DNA of 64,000 nucleotides, taken from positions 2,666,001 through 2,730,000 of the forward strand of contig NZ_CP197246.1 of assembly GCF_052076145.1 (NCBI RefSeq), given 5' to 3'. A model generated the notes under the pieces. That model was not told the origin of the DNA, made no database searches, and saw nothing but the letters and a program-made list of their open reading frames with translations. A program made the translations under genes and the position numbers. Positions 31,623 to 39,952 of this stretch are shown here, piece after piece (the stretch's first letter is position 1; the number at the start of each line of letters is the position of its first letter). Source of the DNA: Kitasatospora sp052076145 (GTDB lineage: Bacteria; Actinomycetota; Actinomycetes; Streptomycetales; Streptomycetaceae).

Positions 31623-33248
31623 ATGGCCCGTACCCTGCAGCAGCCGTCCCACCGGCGCCGCCGCACGAGCGTCCCCGCCGCACTCGCGGCCGGCACCACC
31701 GCCCTCGCCCTCGCGGGCACCGGCCTCGCCCTCTTCGCGGGCGGCGCCAGCGCGGCGGTCGGCAATCTCGTCGCGAACGGCGGCTTCGAGGCCGGAAATC
31801 TCTCCGGCTGGAGCTGTGCCGGCACCGCGAGCGCCGTCGGCAGCCCGGCGCACTCCGGCTCGTACGCGCTGAGCGCGACCCCGAGCAGCTCCGACACCGC
31901 GCAGTGCACGCAGACCGTCAGCGTGCTGCCGAACACCAGCTACACGCTGAGCGGCTGGGTGCAGGGCCCGTACGTCTACCTCGGTGCGACCGGCACCGGC
32001 GGCACCGACCCGAGTTCGTGGTCCAGCCAGAGCAGCTGGAACCAGCTCGGCAGCACCTTCACCACCGGCGCCAAGACCACCAGCGTCACCCTCTACGTGC
32101 ACGGCTGGTACGGCCAGAGCGGCTACAACGCGGACGACATCACCTTGACCGGCCCCGGCGGCACCTCCTCGCCGAGCCCGACGGCCTCCGCCAGCTCGTC
32201 GCCCAGCTCCAGCCCCAGCTCGTCGCCGAGCAGCAGCCCGAGCTCGTCCCCCAGCTCGTCCCCCAGCTCCAGCCCCAGCTCGTCGCCGAGCAGCAGCCCG
32301 TCATCCAGCCCGTCGCCGACCGGCACGACCACGCCGCCGCCGGCCACCGGCCTGCCCAAGCACGTGCTGACCGGCTACTGGCAGAACTTCGACAACGGCG
32401 CGACCGTCCAGAAACTCAAGGACGTCCAGAGCGCGTACGACATCATCGCGGTCTCCTTCGCCGACGCGGACGCGACCAAGGCCGGCGGCATCACCTTCAC
32501 CCTCGACCCGAAGCTGGCGACCGCCCTCGGCGGTTACACCGACGCCGACTTCAAGGCCGACATCGCCGCCAAGCACGCGGCGGGCAAGAAGGTCGTCCTG
32601 TCGGTCGGCGGGCAGAACGGCGCGATCAGCGTCGGCAACGCCACCGCCGCCGCCAACTTCGCCAACAGCGCGTACGCCCTGATCCAGCAGTACGGCTTCG
32701 ACGGTGTCGACATCGACCTGGAGAACGGCGTCGACGCGACCTACATGGCGCAGTCGCTGCACACCCTGGCAGGCAAGGTCGGCTCCGGCTTCGTGCTGAC
32801 GATGGCCCCCGAGACGATCGGGATGTACAGCACCGCCGGTGCGTACTTCCAGCTCGCGCTCAACACCAAGGACATCCTGACCGTCGTCAACACCCAGTTC
32901 TACAACTCGGGTTCGATGAACGGCTGCGACGGCAACGTCTACTCGCAGGGCACGGTCGACTTCATCACCAGCCAGGTCTGCACCCACATCCAGGGCGGGC
33001 TGCGGCCCGACCAGGTCGGCATCGGCGTCCCGGCGTCCGCCAAGGGCGCGGGCAGCGGCTACGTCTCCCCGGCGGTCGTCGACAACGCTCTCGACTGCCT
33101 GGCCACCGGCACCCACTGCGGCACCTTCGTCCCGCCGGCCAAGTGGCCGACCATCCGCGGCGCGATGACCTGGTCGACCAACTGGGACGCGGCCAACGCC
33201 AACGACTTCTCCAACACCGTGGGCGCCCACGTCCACGCCATGCCGTAA
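31623..33248 (+). CDS. Secreted GH18 chitinase with N-terminal carbohydrate-binding module
   Basis: A 541-residue exported enzyme. Residues 1-45 are a signal peptide (basic SHRRRRTS, then ALAAGTTALALAGTGLALF). Residues ~46-178 form a jelly-roll carbohydrate-binding module (NLVANGGFEAGNLSGW, TYTLSGWV-like strands). Residues ~182-240 are a Ser-Pro linker of about a dozen SSSP units. The catalytic barrel follows: HVLTGYWQNFDNG, KKVVLSVGGQNG and the GH18 signature DGVDIDLE at 360-367 with acid Glu367. It hydrolyses chitin outside the cell. ATG 31623 was chosen because upstream codons come from the pyrimidine repeat. A dre operator lies 190 bp upstream. Confidence 0.95.
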   Translation: MARTLQQPSHRRRRTSVPAALAAGTTALALAGTGLALFAGGASAAVGNLVANGGFEAGNLSGWSCAGTASAVGSPAHSGSYALSATPSSSDTAQCTQTVSVLPNTSYTLSGWVQGPYVYLGATGTGGTDPSSWSSQSSWNQLGSTFTTGAKTTSVTLYVHGWYGQSGYNADDITLTGPGGTSSPSPTASASSSPSSSPSSSPSSSPSSSPSSSPSSSPSSSPSSSPSSSPSPTGTTTPPPATGLPKHVLTGYWQNFDNGATVQKLKDVQSAYDIIAVSFADADATKAGGITFTLDPKLATALGGYTDADFKADIAAKHAAGKKVVLSVGGQNGAISVGNATAAANFANSAYALIQQYGFDGVDIDLENGVDATYMAQSLHTLAGKVGSGFVLTMAPETIGMYSTAGAYFQLALNTKDILTVVNTQFYNSGSMNGCDGNVYSQGTVDFITSQVCTHIQGGLRPDQVGIGVPASAKGAGSGYVSPAVVDNALDCLATGTHCGTFVPPAKWPTIRGAMTWSTNWDAANANDFSNTVGAHVHAMP

Positions 33249-33289
33249 CTCCCCCGGGCCGGCTCCCCTTGAGGGTGGGGGCCGGACCA

Positions 33290-33331
33290 CCGGAGGCCCG
33301 TCGTACCGCCTGGGGCGCGACGGGCCTCCGG
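33290..33331. terminator. Bidirectional hairpin between chitinase and rhodanese genes
   Basis: CCGGAGGCCCGTCG (33290-33303) pairs perfectly with 33318-33331. It lies between convergent genes. Confidence 0.75.
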
Positions 33332-33353
33332 CATGTCGGGAGTCAGCCGGGCC

Positions 33354-33695
33354 TCAGACCGATTCGGACCGGACGGTCTCCGTGGGCAGACCGGCCTCGA
33401 CCCAGTCCTGGATGCCCTCGCGGTACTTGCGGACGTCGGTGTAGCCGAGGGCGGTGAGCCGGTCGGCGACCTGTCCACTGTTGGAGCAGGCCGGGTTGGA
33501 GCAGTAGGTCACGATCGCGGCCTCGCGGTCGGGCAGCAGGCCGAACGCCTGGGCGTCGACGTCGGCCGGGGTGAGCGCGAGGGCGCCGGGCAGGTGCTGC
33601 TGGTCGTAGTAGGCGCCGCCGAGCGTGTCGACGACGGTCACGGTGCCGGCGTCGATCGCCACGGCCAGGTCGTCGCGGGTGATGAGTGCGGTCAT
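33354..33695 (-). CDS. Rhodanese-like domain protein
   Basis: A 113-residue single rhodanese domain. The opening ITRDDLAVAIDAG and VVDTLGGAYYDQQHLPGALAL match the family, and the active-site cysteine is in TYCSNPACSNSGQVADRL. Single-domain rhodaneses carry sulfane sulfur as a cysteine persulfide. GGAGGGCAG precedes the ATG at 33695. It is divergent from a TetR-type regulator 37 bp away, and a perfect 12-bp palindrome lies between them, so the regulator probably controls both genes. Confidence 0.9.
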   Translation of the reverse strand: MTALITRDDLAVAIDAGTVTVVDTLGGAYYDQQHLPGALALTPADVDAQAFGLLPDREAAIVTYCSNPACSNSGQVADRLTALGYTDVRKYREGIQDWVEAGLPTETVRSESV

Positions 33696-33716
33696 GCCAC
33701 TGCCCTCCAGGAAATC

Positions 33717-33728
33717 GGACTATAGTCC
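33717..33728. promoter_or_regulatory. Perfect palindrome and -10 box between rhodanese and TetR genes
   Basis: GGACTATAGTCC is a perfect 12-bp palindrome. It contains TATAGT (33721-33726), a good -10 box six bases before the regulator's GTG at 33733, which suggests a leaderless transcript repressed by its own product. The rhodanese promoter would overlap the same site. Confidence 0.65.
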
Positions 33729-33732
33729 TCTT

Positions 33733-34347
33733 GTGACTCAGGACATTAACGGACCGCAGTCCGGTTCGGCAATCCCCTTGGAGCTGCTGCGCACTCCGCC
33801 CCCCAAGGAGCGGTCGGACGCAGCGCGCAACCGGGCCGCCGTCCTGGAGGCGGCCGCCCGGCTGTTCGCCGAGCACGGAGTCGAGGCGGTGTCCATGGAC
33901 CAGGTGGCCGCGGCCGCCGGCGTCGGCAAGGGCACGCTGTTCCGCCGGTTCGGTGACAAGTCCGGGCTGGCCGTCGCGCTGCTGGACGCCCGCGAGCGCG
34001 TCCTCCAGGAGGCCGTCCTGCACGGGCCGCCCCCGCTCGGGCCCGGCGTCCCCGCCGAGGAGCGCATCGCCGCCTTCCTCGATGCCTACTTCGACTACCT
34101 GCTGGAGCACCTGCCGCTGGTCCGGATGTCGGAGACCGCCACGCCCGGCGCCCGCTACCGGATCGGGGCCTACCGGTTCTGGCACCGCCATCTGGCGATC
34201 CTGCTCAGCACCGCGCCGGACCCGGAGCACACCGCCCACGCCCTGCTCGCCCCGCTGGCCGCCGACCACGTCGCGGCGCTGCTGCCGGAGCTCGGCGAGC
34301 AGCGGATGCGCGCAGGTCTACGCCGCCTGGGCCGCCAGGCGATGTGA
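33733..34347 (+). CDS. TetR-family transcriptional regulator
   Basis: A 204-residue TetR-type repressor. The DNA-binding domain is at ~27-75: SDAARNRAAVLEAAARLFAEHG, AVSMDQVAAAAGVGKGTLFRRFGDKSGL. The rest is the helical ligand domain. GTG 33733 was chosen since the -10 box lies just upstream and the palindrome would otherwise be inside the gene. It probably represses itself and the divergent rhodanese gene, so the ligand may be a reactive sulfur or electrophile; that is inference from the neighbour alone. Confidence 0.9.
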   Translation: MTQDINGPQSGSAIPLELLRTPPPKERSDAARNRAAVLEAAARLFAEHGVEAVSMDQVAAAAGVGKGTLFRRFGDKSGLAVALLDARERVLQEAVLHGPPPLGPGVPAEERIAAFLDAYFDYLLEHLPLVRMSETATPGARYRIGAYRFWHRHLAILLSTAPDPEHTAHALLAPLAADHVAALLPELGEQRMRAGLRRLGRQAM

Positions 34348-34359
34348 CCCCCTCGCAGG

Positions 34360-35064
34360 TCAGGCGTTCAGGACCGCCAGCAGCGCGCCGAGCAGCATCG
34401 CGGGCCCGAAGGCGAGCGAGTCATCGCGCTTCGAACGGCCCGCCAGGAGCAGCGCCAACCCCCATGCTCCGGCGAGCAGGAAGCCGGCGCAGAAGCCCGC
34501 GAAGACCGTCTGCCAGCCGTACCAGCCGAGGATCGCGCCGAGCGAGGGGGCGAGCTTGGCGTCGCCGAGGCCCATCGGGGCGAGCAGTGCGAACGCGCCG
34601 TAGACGGCACCGAAGGCCAGCGCCGCGTACAGGCAGCGGAGCAGCACCGGGCCGTGATGCTCCGTCAGCAGGAGCAGCGCAGCGGTGCCGACGGCCAGCG
34701 GGAGGGTGAGGGCGTCGGGGAGGCGGTGCACGGCGGCGTCGACGAACCCGAGGACCACCCCGAACAGCCCGGCCCAGGCGAGCAGCAGCACCGCCGGCCA
34801 CCCGGCCGATACCCCGATCGCCGCACCGACGGACGCACCGACGGACGCACCGACCGCCGCCGCAGCCAGCTCGACCAGCCCGGGGGGCGGCCCGCCGCGC
34901 TCGCCGCAGCCGGGGCAACCCCCGTGCGGCAGCCGCCAGTAGCGCCCGTGCGGGCAGCAGAGCCGCAGCGGTTCGCCGTACGGCACGGCGTACCGGACGA
35001 CGGCGGCCCGCAGCACCGGCGCCGTCAGCAGCCCGACCGCCGCACCCGCCCACGCACTGATCAT
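34360..35064 (-). CDS. A24-family prepilin peptidase-like protein
   Basis: A 234-residue membrane aspartyl peptidase. The two catalytic aspartates are D109 in GFVDAAVHRLPD and D168 in GLGDAKLAPSLG, both at membrane-helix edges, as in type IV prepilin peptidases. Cysteines C36/C37 and C50/C53 lie in the cytoplasmic N-terminal loop, as in the zinc-binding loop of the bifunctional enzymes, but no methylase core is recognisable. Residues 71-82 repeat VGAS because of a short DNA repeat. It should trim the leader of type IV pilin-like (Tad/Flp) subunits; none is nearby. It converges on the TetR gene 13 bp away. Confidence 0.85.
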   Translation of the reverse strand: MISAWAGAAVGLLTAPVLRAAVVRYAVPYGEPLRLCCPHGRYWRLPHGGCPGCGERGGPPPGLVELAAAAVGASVGASVGAAIGVSAGWPAVLLLAWAGLFGVVLGFVDAAVHRLPDALTLPLAVGTAALLLLTEHHGPVLLRCLYAALAFGAVYGAFALLAPMGLGDAKLAPSLGAILGWYGWQTVFAGFCAGFLLAGAWGLALLLAGRSKRDDSLAFGPAMLLGALLAVLNA

Positions 35065-35163
35065 GGTGCCCCCCTCCGCCCGATCGAACCGAGCCTACGG
35101 CCCGTACCATCCTCCGGGCGCCCTGGGCCCCTCGCTCACCAGCGCCGTGGGACCAGCGAGGGG

Positions 35164-35316
35164 ATGCCCGCCGTGAGCGCCCGCTCGGGCACCCTGAAGT
35201 GGACGTTCCACGACGACTCCGACCCCGGTTCCTACAACGACTGGCATCTGAGCACCGACGGCAGTGTCGCCTTCGCCCGGCTCGGCATCCGGACGTACGC
35301 GCTGCCCACGGGCTGA
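35164..35316 (+). CDS. Small conserved-looking protein of unknown function
   Basis: A 50-residue open frame from ATG 35164 with normal high-GC3 codon use. The translation is rich in aromatic and polar residues (TLKWTFHDDSDPGSYNDWHL, then TDGSVAFARLGIRTYALPTG) and looks like a folded small domain. An alternative GTG start at 35176 gives 46 residues. It lies between the prepilin peptidase gene and the aminotransferase gene, 82 bp upstream of the latter. I do not recognise a family. Confidence 0.5.
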   Translation: MPAVSARSGTLKWTFHDDSDPGSYNDWHLSTDGSVAFARLGIRTYALPTG

Positions 35317-35397
35317 GCCGTCGGCCGGACCACCGACTTCCGAATGTGTGGAAAGGCACGAGGTGATCAACGATCCGGCGCCGTAGAGTTGCCCGAC

Positions 35398-36612
35398 ATG
35401 CAGGTGATTCAGTCCAGCAAGCTCGCCAATGTCTGCTACGACATCCGCGGACCGGTGCTCGACGAGGCGATGCGTCTGGAGGACCAGGGGCATCGCATCC
35501 TCAAGCTGAACACCGGCAACCCCGCCGCGTTCGGCTTCGAAGCGCCCCCCGAGATCCTTCAGGACATCCTGAAGAACCTCTCCACCGCGCACGGTTACGG
35601 TGACTCCAAGGGGCTGCTCTCGGCGCGCCGCGCCATCGTCATGCAGTACGAGGAGCGCGGCCTGCACGGCCTCACGGTCGAGGACGTCTTCCTCGGCAAC
35701 GGCGTCTCCGAGCTGATCCAGCTCGCCATGATGGCCTTGCTGGACGACGGCGACGAGGTGCTCGTCCCGGCGCCGGACTACCCGCTCTGGACGGCGTCCG
35801 TCAGCCTCTCCGGCGGCAACGCGGTGCACTACCGCTGCGACGAGCAGTCCGAGTGGTACCCGGATCTCGCGGACATCGAGGCCAAGGTCACCGACCGGAC
35901 CCGCGCGATCGTGGTGATCAACCCGAACAACCCCACCGGGGCGGTCTACCCGCGCGAGATCCTCGAAGGCATCGTGGAGATCGCCCGCCGCCACAAGCTG
36001 GTCGTCTACGCCGACGAGATCTACGACAAGATCCTCTACGACGACGCCGAGCACATCCCGCTGGCGACGCTCGCCCCCGACCTGTTCTGCGTGACGTTCA
36101 ACGGCATGTCCAAGTCCTACCGGGTGGCGGGCTTCCGCTCCGGCTGGATGGTGCTGTCCGGTGACCGGCACCGGGCCCGCTGCTACATCGAGGGCCTCAC
36201 GGTGCTCGCCTCGATGCGGCTCTGCGCCAACATGCCGGCCCAGCACGCCGTCGCCGCCGCGCTCGGCGGCCGGCAGTCGATCAAGGACCTGGTGCTGCCG
36301 GGCGGGCGCCTGCTGGAGTCCCGCGACGCGGCGTACAAGCTGCTCAACGAGATCCCCGGCGTGAGCTGCGTGAAGCCGAAGGGCGCGCTGTACGCCTTCC
36401 CCCGGCTCGACCCGCAGGTGTACAAGATCAAGGACGACGCCCAGATGGTGCTGGACCTGCTCCGGGCGCAGCGCATCCTGATCGTCCAGGGCACCGGCTT
36501 CAACTGGCCCGAGCCGGACCACTTCCGGCTGGTCACGCTGCCCCGGCCGGAGGACATCACGGACGCGGTGACCCGGATCGGGGACTTCCTCAGCGGGTAC
36601 GTGCAGCCGTAA
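35398..36612 (+). CDS. Pyridoxal phosphate-dependent aminotransferase (AlaA-like)
   Basis: A 404-residue class I/II aminotransferase. The order of family blocks is intact: LNTGNPAAFGFEAP, YGDSKGLLSARRAIV, VFLGNGVSELIQLAM, PAPDYPLW, VINPNNPTGAVYP, YADEIYDKILYDD and FNGMSKSYRVAGFRSGW with the PLP-binding lysine in SKSY. It best fits the alanine-pyruvate transaminase AlaA group of enterobacteria and actinomycetes. Its start at 35398 is preceded by a GTAGAG-type leader. It is a single gene with a 19-bp perfect hairpin after it. Exact substrate range is inferred from family. Confidence 0.9.
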   Translation: MQVIQSSKLANVCYDIRGPVLDEAMRLEDQGHRILKLNTGNPAAFGFEAPPEILQDILKNLSTAHGYGDSKGLLSARRAIVMQYEERGLHGLTVEDVFLGNGVSELIQLAMMALLDDGDEVLVPAPDYPLWTASVSLSGGNAVHYRCDEQSEWYPDLADIEAKVTDRTRAIVVINPNNPTGAVYPREILEGIVEIARRHKLVVYADEIYDKILYDDAEHIPLATLAPDLFCVTFNGMSKSYRVAGFRSGWMVLSGDRHRARCYIEGLTVLASMRLCANMPAQHAVAAALGGRQSIKDLVLPGGRLLESRDAAYKLLNEIPGVSCVKPKGALYAFPRLDPQVYKIKDDAQMVLDLLRAQRILIVQGTGFNWPEPDHFRLVTLPRPEDITDAVTRIGDFLSGYVQP

Positions 36613-36634
36613 CCGGACCTACGACGACAACGAC

Positions 36635-36676
36635 AACGACCTACGGCCGGAGCTTCCGCTCCGGCCGTAGGTCGTT
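36635..36676. terminator. 19-bp perfect hairpin between aminotransferase and pckG
   Basis: Arms 36635-36653 and 36658-36676 pair perfectly around a TTCC loop. It lies between convergent genes and can end both transcripts. Confidence 0.88.
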
Positions 36677-36698
36677 CAGCTGTCGTGCCTGGTCGTGC

Positions 36699-38525
36699 CT
36701 AGCCGAGGCGCTTGACCAGCTCGCGGTACTCGTCCCACAGCTCGGTGGGGGTGTGCTCGCCGAACAGCTCCAGGTGGGCGGGCACCAGAGCCGCCTCCTG
36801 GCGCCAGATGTCGGCGTCGACGGTGAGCAGCAGGTCGAGGTCCTCCTGCGAGAGCTCCAGGCCGTCGAGGTCGAGCGCGGACTGCTCGGGGAGCACGCCG
36901 ATCGGGGTCTCGACACCGGCGGCGGTGCCCTCCAGGCGGTCGACGATCCACTTGAGCACGCGGCTGTTCTCGCCGTACCCGGGCCAGACGAACTTGCCCT
37001 CGGTGTTCTTGCGGAACCAGTTCACGTAGTAGATCTTCGGCAGCTTCGACGCGTCGGCCGAGGCGCCCAGCTTCAGCCAGTGGTCGAAGTAGTCGCCCAT
37101 GTTGTAGCCGCAGAAGGGCAGCATCGCGAACGGGTCGCGGCGCAGCTCGCCGACGGTGCCCTCGGCGGCGGCGGTCTTCTCCGAGGCGATGTTGGAGCCC
37201 AGGAAGACGCCGTGCTGCCAGTTGAAGGACTCCGTCACCAGCGGGACGGCGGTGGCGCGGCGGCCGCCGAAGAGGATGGCCGAGATCGGCACACCCGCCG
37301 GGTCCTCCCACTCGGGGGCGATGGTCGGGCACTGCGCGGCCGGGACGGCGAAGCGGGCGTTCGGGTGGGCGGCCGGGGTGTCGCTGTCCGGCGTCCAGTC
37401 GTTGCCGCGCCAGTCGGTCAGGTGCGCGGGGGCCTCGTCGGTCAGGCCCTCCCACCAGACGTCACCGTCGTCGGTCAGCGCGACGTTGGTGAAGACCGTG
37501 TTGCTGTGCAGGGTGTCGATGGCGTTGGCGTTGGTGTCCACGCCGGTGCCGGGGGCGACGCCGAAGAAGCCGGCCTCGGGGTTGATGGCGTAGAGGCGGC
37601 CGTCGGCGCCGAAGCGCATCCAGGCGATGTCGTCGCCGATCGTCTCGACCTTCCAGCCCGGGATGGTGGGCTGGAGCATCGCGAGGTTGGTCTTGCCGCA
37701 GGCGCTCGGGAAGGCGGCGGTGACGTACTTGACCTCGCCGGACGGCGGGGTGAGCTTGAGGACGAGCATGTGCTCGGCCAGCCAGCCCTCGTCCCGGGCC
37801 ATCGTGGAGGCGATCCGCAGCGCGTAGCACTTCTTGCCGAGCAGGGCGTTGCCGCCGTAGCCGGAGCCGAAGGACCAGATCTCGCGGGTCTCGGGGAAGT
37901 GCGAGATGTACTTGGTGCTGTTGCACGGCCACGGCACGTCCGCCTGGCCCTCGGCGAGCGGGGCGCCGACGGTGTGCACGGCCTTGACGAACTCGCCGTC
38001 CTCGCCGAGCTGGTCGATGACGGCCTGGCCCATCCGGGTCATGACGCGCATCGAGACGGCGACGTAGGCGGAGTCGGTGATCTCGACGCCGTACGCGGCC
38101 AGCGGGGAGCCGACGGGGCCCATGGAGAAGGGCACGACGTACATCGTGCGGCCCTTCATCGCGCCCTTGAACAGGCCGCTCTCACCGCTGAACAGCTCCC
38201 GCATCTCGGCGGGGGCCTTCCAGTTGTTGGTCGGGCCGGCGTCCTTCTCCTGCTCGGAGCAGATGTAGGTGCGGTCCTCGACGCGTGCCACGTCCGTGGG
38301 GTCCGAGGCGGCGTAGTAGGAGTTGGGGCGCTTCTCTTCGTTGAGCTTCTTGAAGGTGCCCTGGGCCACGAGCAGGTCGGCGAGGCGCTGGTACTCCTCG
38401 TCCGAGCCGTCGCACCACTCGATACGGTCCGGCTGGGTCAGCTCCGCGATCTCGCTCACCCAGGCCAGCAGACGCTTGTGGCGGGTGGGCGCGGATGCGC
38501 TGAGAGCAGAGTTCTCGTACGACAC
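36699..38525 (-). CDS. pckG: Phosphoenolpyruvate carboxykinase (GTP)
   Basis: A 608-residue GTP-dependent PEPCK, the usual actinomycete type. It converts oxaloacetate and GTP to phosphoenolpyruvate, CO2 and GDP, the entry step of gluconeogenesis. The kinase-1a loop with the hyper-reactive cysteine is FPSACGKTN (272-280, C276), kinase-2 is GDDIAWM near 297-303 and the substrate-binding region includes SGYGGNALLGKKCYALRIAS. GTG 38525 has GGAGC upstream. With GlpX (10289-11329) it forms the gluconeogenic pair. A short inverted repeat (TTACTC/GAGTAA, 38663-38676) lies upstream and may be an operator. Confidence 0.97.
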   Translation of the reverse strand: MSYENSALSASAPTRHKRLLAWVSEIAELTQPDRIEWCDGSDEEYQRLADLLVAQGTFKKLNEEKRPNSYYAASDPTDVARVEDRTYICSEQEKDAGPTNNWKAPAEMRELFSGESGLFKGAMKGRTMYVVPFSMGPVGSPLAAYGVEITDSAYVAVSMRVMTRMGQAVIDQLGEDGEFVKAVHTVGAPLAEGQADVPWPCNSTKYISHFPETREIWSFGSGYGGNALLGKKCYALRIASTMARDEGWLAEHMLVLKLTPPSGEVKYVTAAFPSACGKTNLAMLQPTIPGWKVETIGDDIAWMRFGADGRLYAINPEAGFFGVAPGTGVDTNANAIDTLHSNTVFTNVALTDDGDVWWEGLTDEAPAHLTDWRGNDWTPDSDTPAAHPNARFAVPAAQCPTIAPEWEDPAGVPISAILFGGRRATAVPLVTESFNWQHGVFLGSNIASEKTAAAEGTVGELRRDPFAMLPFCGYNMGDYFDHWLKLGASADASKLPKIYYVNWFRKNTEGKFVWPGYGENSRVLKWIVDRLEGTAAGVETPIGVLPEQSALDLDGLELSQEDLDLLLTVDADIWRQEAALVPAHLELFGEHTPTELWDEYRELVKRLG

Positions 38526-38662
38526 GATCGCTCCGTTTCACGCCATCTCGGCTAGGAGACGGCGTCGCGGGGGTTGAGGGTGATTGCAGCGTAGCTCCGG
38601 CACCTGGCCCAGAACACGGCACCTTGGCGGTTTTGACGCATCTTTTACTCCTCTCCGTCCTA

Positions 38663-38676
38663 TTACTCACGAGTAA
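38663..38676. promoter_or_regulatory. Inverted repeat upstream of pckG
   Basis: TTACTC (38663-38668) and GAGTAA (38671-38676) form a 6-bp dyad with 2-bp centre in an AT-richer stretch, 138 bp before the pckG start. A regulator site is possible; none can be named. Confidence 0.35.
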
Positions 38677-38771
38677 CAAGGCGCCCAGGTCCCGGTCGAG
38701 ACCCTCGATTGACATAGTCGAACACTCCAGAACGTCTAAAAGTGATGAGGCCCACTTCCTACTTATCGGTA

Positions 38772-38789
38772 ACCTACGCTCGCGTAGGT
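38772..38789. promoter_or_regulatory. Inverted repeat directly before the hemolysin III-type gene
   Basis: ACCTACG (38772-38778) and CGTAGGT (38783-38789) are perfect complements with a CTCG centre, ending 12 bp before the chosen ATG. It looks like an operator over the promoter or a small leader hairpin. Confidence 0.4.
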
Positions 38790-38801
38790 AGCATGATGCC
38801 C

Positions 38802-39482
38802 ATGACTGCGGACGAGGGCACGGCCCTGGAAGTGACCGAGACCCCCCTCAAGCCGAAGTGGCGCGGATGGCTGCACGCGGGGATGTTCCCGGCCTCCGTC
38901 GCCGCGGGGATCGTGCTGATCTGCCTGGCCGACTCGACGCCCGCCACGATCGCCTGCACCGTCTACTCGGTCACCGCCTGGCTGCTCTTCGGCGTCAGCG
39001 CGGTCTACCACCGCTTCGACTGGGGGCCGCGCGGCGACGCGGTGCTGCGCCGGCTCGACCACGCGAACATCTTCCTGATCATCGCGGGGTCGTACACGCC
39101 GTTCGCCATCCTGCTGCTCGACGGCGGCAGCCGGGACATCCTGCTCGGGCTGGTCTGGGGCGGCGCGCTCGCAGGCATCGCCTTCCGGGTCTTCTGGGTC
39201 GGCGCGCCGCGCTGGCTCTACACGCCCTGCTACCTCGCGCTCGGCTGGGCCGCCGTCTTCTTCCTGCCCGACTTCCTCCGGACCGGCGGCGCCGCCGTGA
39301 TCACCCTGATGATCGTCGGCGGTCTGCTCTACAGCGCGGGCGGCGTGATCTACGGCCTGAAGCGGCCGAACCCCTCACCGCGCTGGTTCGGCTTCCACGA
39401 GGTGTTCCACGCTTTCACCCTCGGCGCGTTCATCGTGCAGTACGTCGGCGTCTCACTCATCGCCTACAGCGCGACCGGCTGA
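38802..39482 (+). CDS. Hemolysin III (TrhA/PAQR)-family membrane protein
   Basis: A 226-residue seven-helix membrane protein of the PAQR family. Conserved metal-ligand blocks are YSVTAWLLFGVSAVYHRFDW, RRLDHANIFLIIAGSYTPF and, near the end, FGFHEVFHAFTLGAF, giving the usual Ser/His/Asp/His set. Bacterial members affect membrane fluidity homeostasis; the haemolysin name is historical. ATG 38802 was chosen to follow the inverted repeat; ATG 38796 and ATG 38742 are alternatives. Its 3' end overlaps the convergent small membrane gene by 30 bp. Confidence 0.9.
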   Translation: MTADEGTALEVTETPLKPKWRGWLHAGMFPASVAAGIVLICLADSTPATIACTVYSVTAWLLFGVSAVYHRFDWGPRGDAVLRRLDHANIFLIIAGSYTPFAILLLDGGSRDILLGLVWGGALAGIAFRVFWVGAPRWLYTPCYLALGWAAVFFLPDFLRTGGAAVITLMIVGGLLYSAGGVIYGLKRPNPSPRWFGFHEVFHAFTLGAFIVQYVGVSLIAYSATG

Positions 39483-39788
39483 GCCCGCCTGACCGTCCAG
39501 GCGCTCCAGCGTCCGACGGCAGCGCTCGCAGTGCACCGCGTCGTGGCCACGGGCCGGCGTCCGGACGTGCGCGCGGACGCGGAAGCGCCGCCCGACGTGG
39601 GCCATCACCAGCAGCACCTCGACGGTCGCGACCGCCCAGACGTACCGGGGGCCGCCCGCCAGATAGGCCGCGACCACGGCCAGCGCCGCCGTCACCCCCG
39701 CAGCCGACGCCCAGAACTGGGCGTCGTGAGCCACCTTGCCCGCCACCGCGCTACCCCCTCCCGGCCGTGCGCCGAGTGCCGCAATCAT
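39453..39788 (-). CDS. Small membrane protein of unknown function
   Basis: A 111-residue protein from ATG 39788. One or two hydrophobic segments are visible (AALAVVAAYLAGG and VWAVATVEVLLVMAHVG), then a basic stretch and a C-terminal HCERCRRTLERL. The Cys pair C-x2-C beside a His may bind metal. A longer frame upstream to 39875 crosses AT-rich sequence and was not preferred. It overlaps the end of the hemolysin III-type gene by 30 bp on the other strand, acceptable for convergent genes. Codon use is normal, so it is probably real, but there is no recognisable family. Confidence 0.5.
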   Translation of the reverse strand: MIAALGARPGGGSAVAGKVAHDAQFWASAAGVTAALAVVAAYLAGGPRYVWAVATVEVLLVMAHVGRRFRVRAHVRTPARGHDAVHCERCRRTLERLDGQAGSAGRAVGDE

Positions 39789-39893
39789 TGCACCGAGCGT
39801 GACACGGCCCACCGGCGCGGTGGGCGAACAGGGGATCAACGCTTCATCAATTCTGGGAAATCCCTTACCGATCAAGGGTCGGACGCATACGTA

Positions 39894-39936
39894 AGGGGCG
39901 CGCGGCCCAGGTGATCAGCCTGGGTCGCGCGCCCCT
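39894..39936 (-). terminator. Long hairpin after the membrane-anchored protein gene
   Basis: AGGGGCGCGCGGCCCAGG (39894-39911) pairs with 39919-39936 except for one G-U/A-C position. It ends 17 bp from the stop of the minus-strand gene at 39953. Confidence 0.75.
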
Positions 39937-39952
39937 CCCTTTCCTTGTGCCG

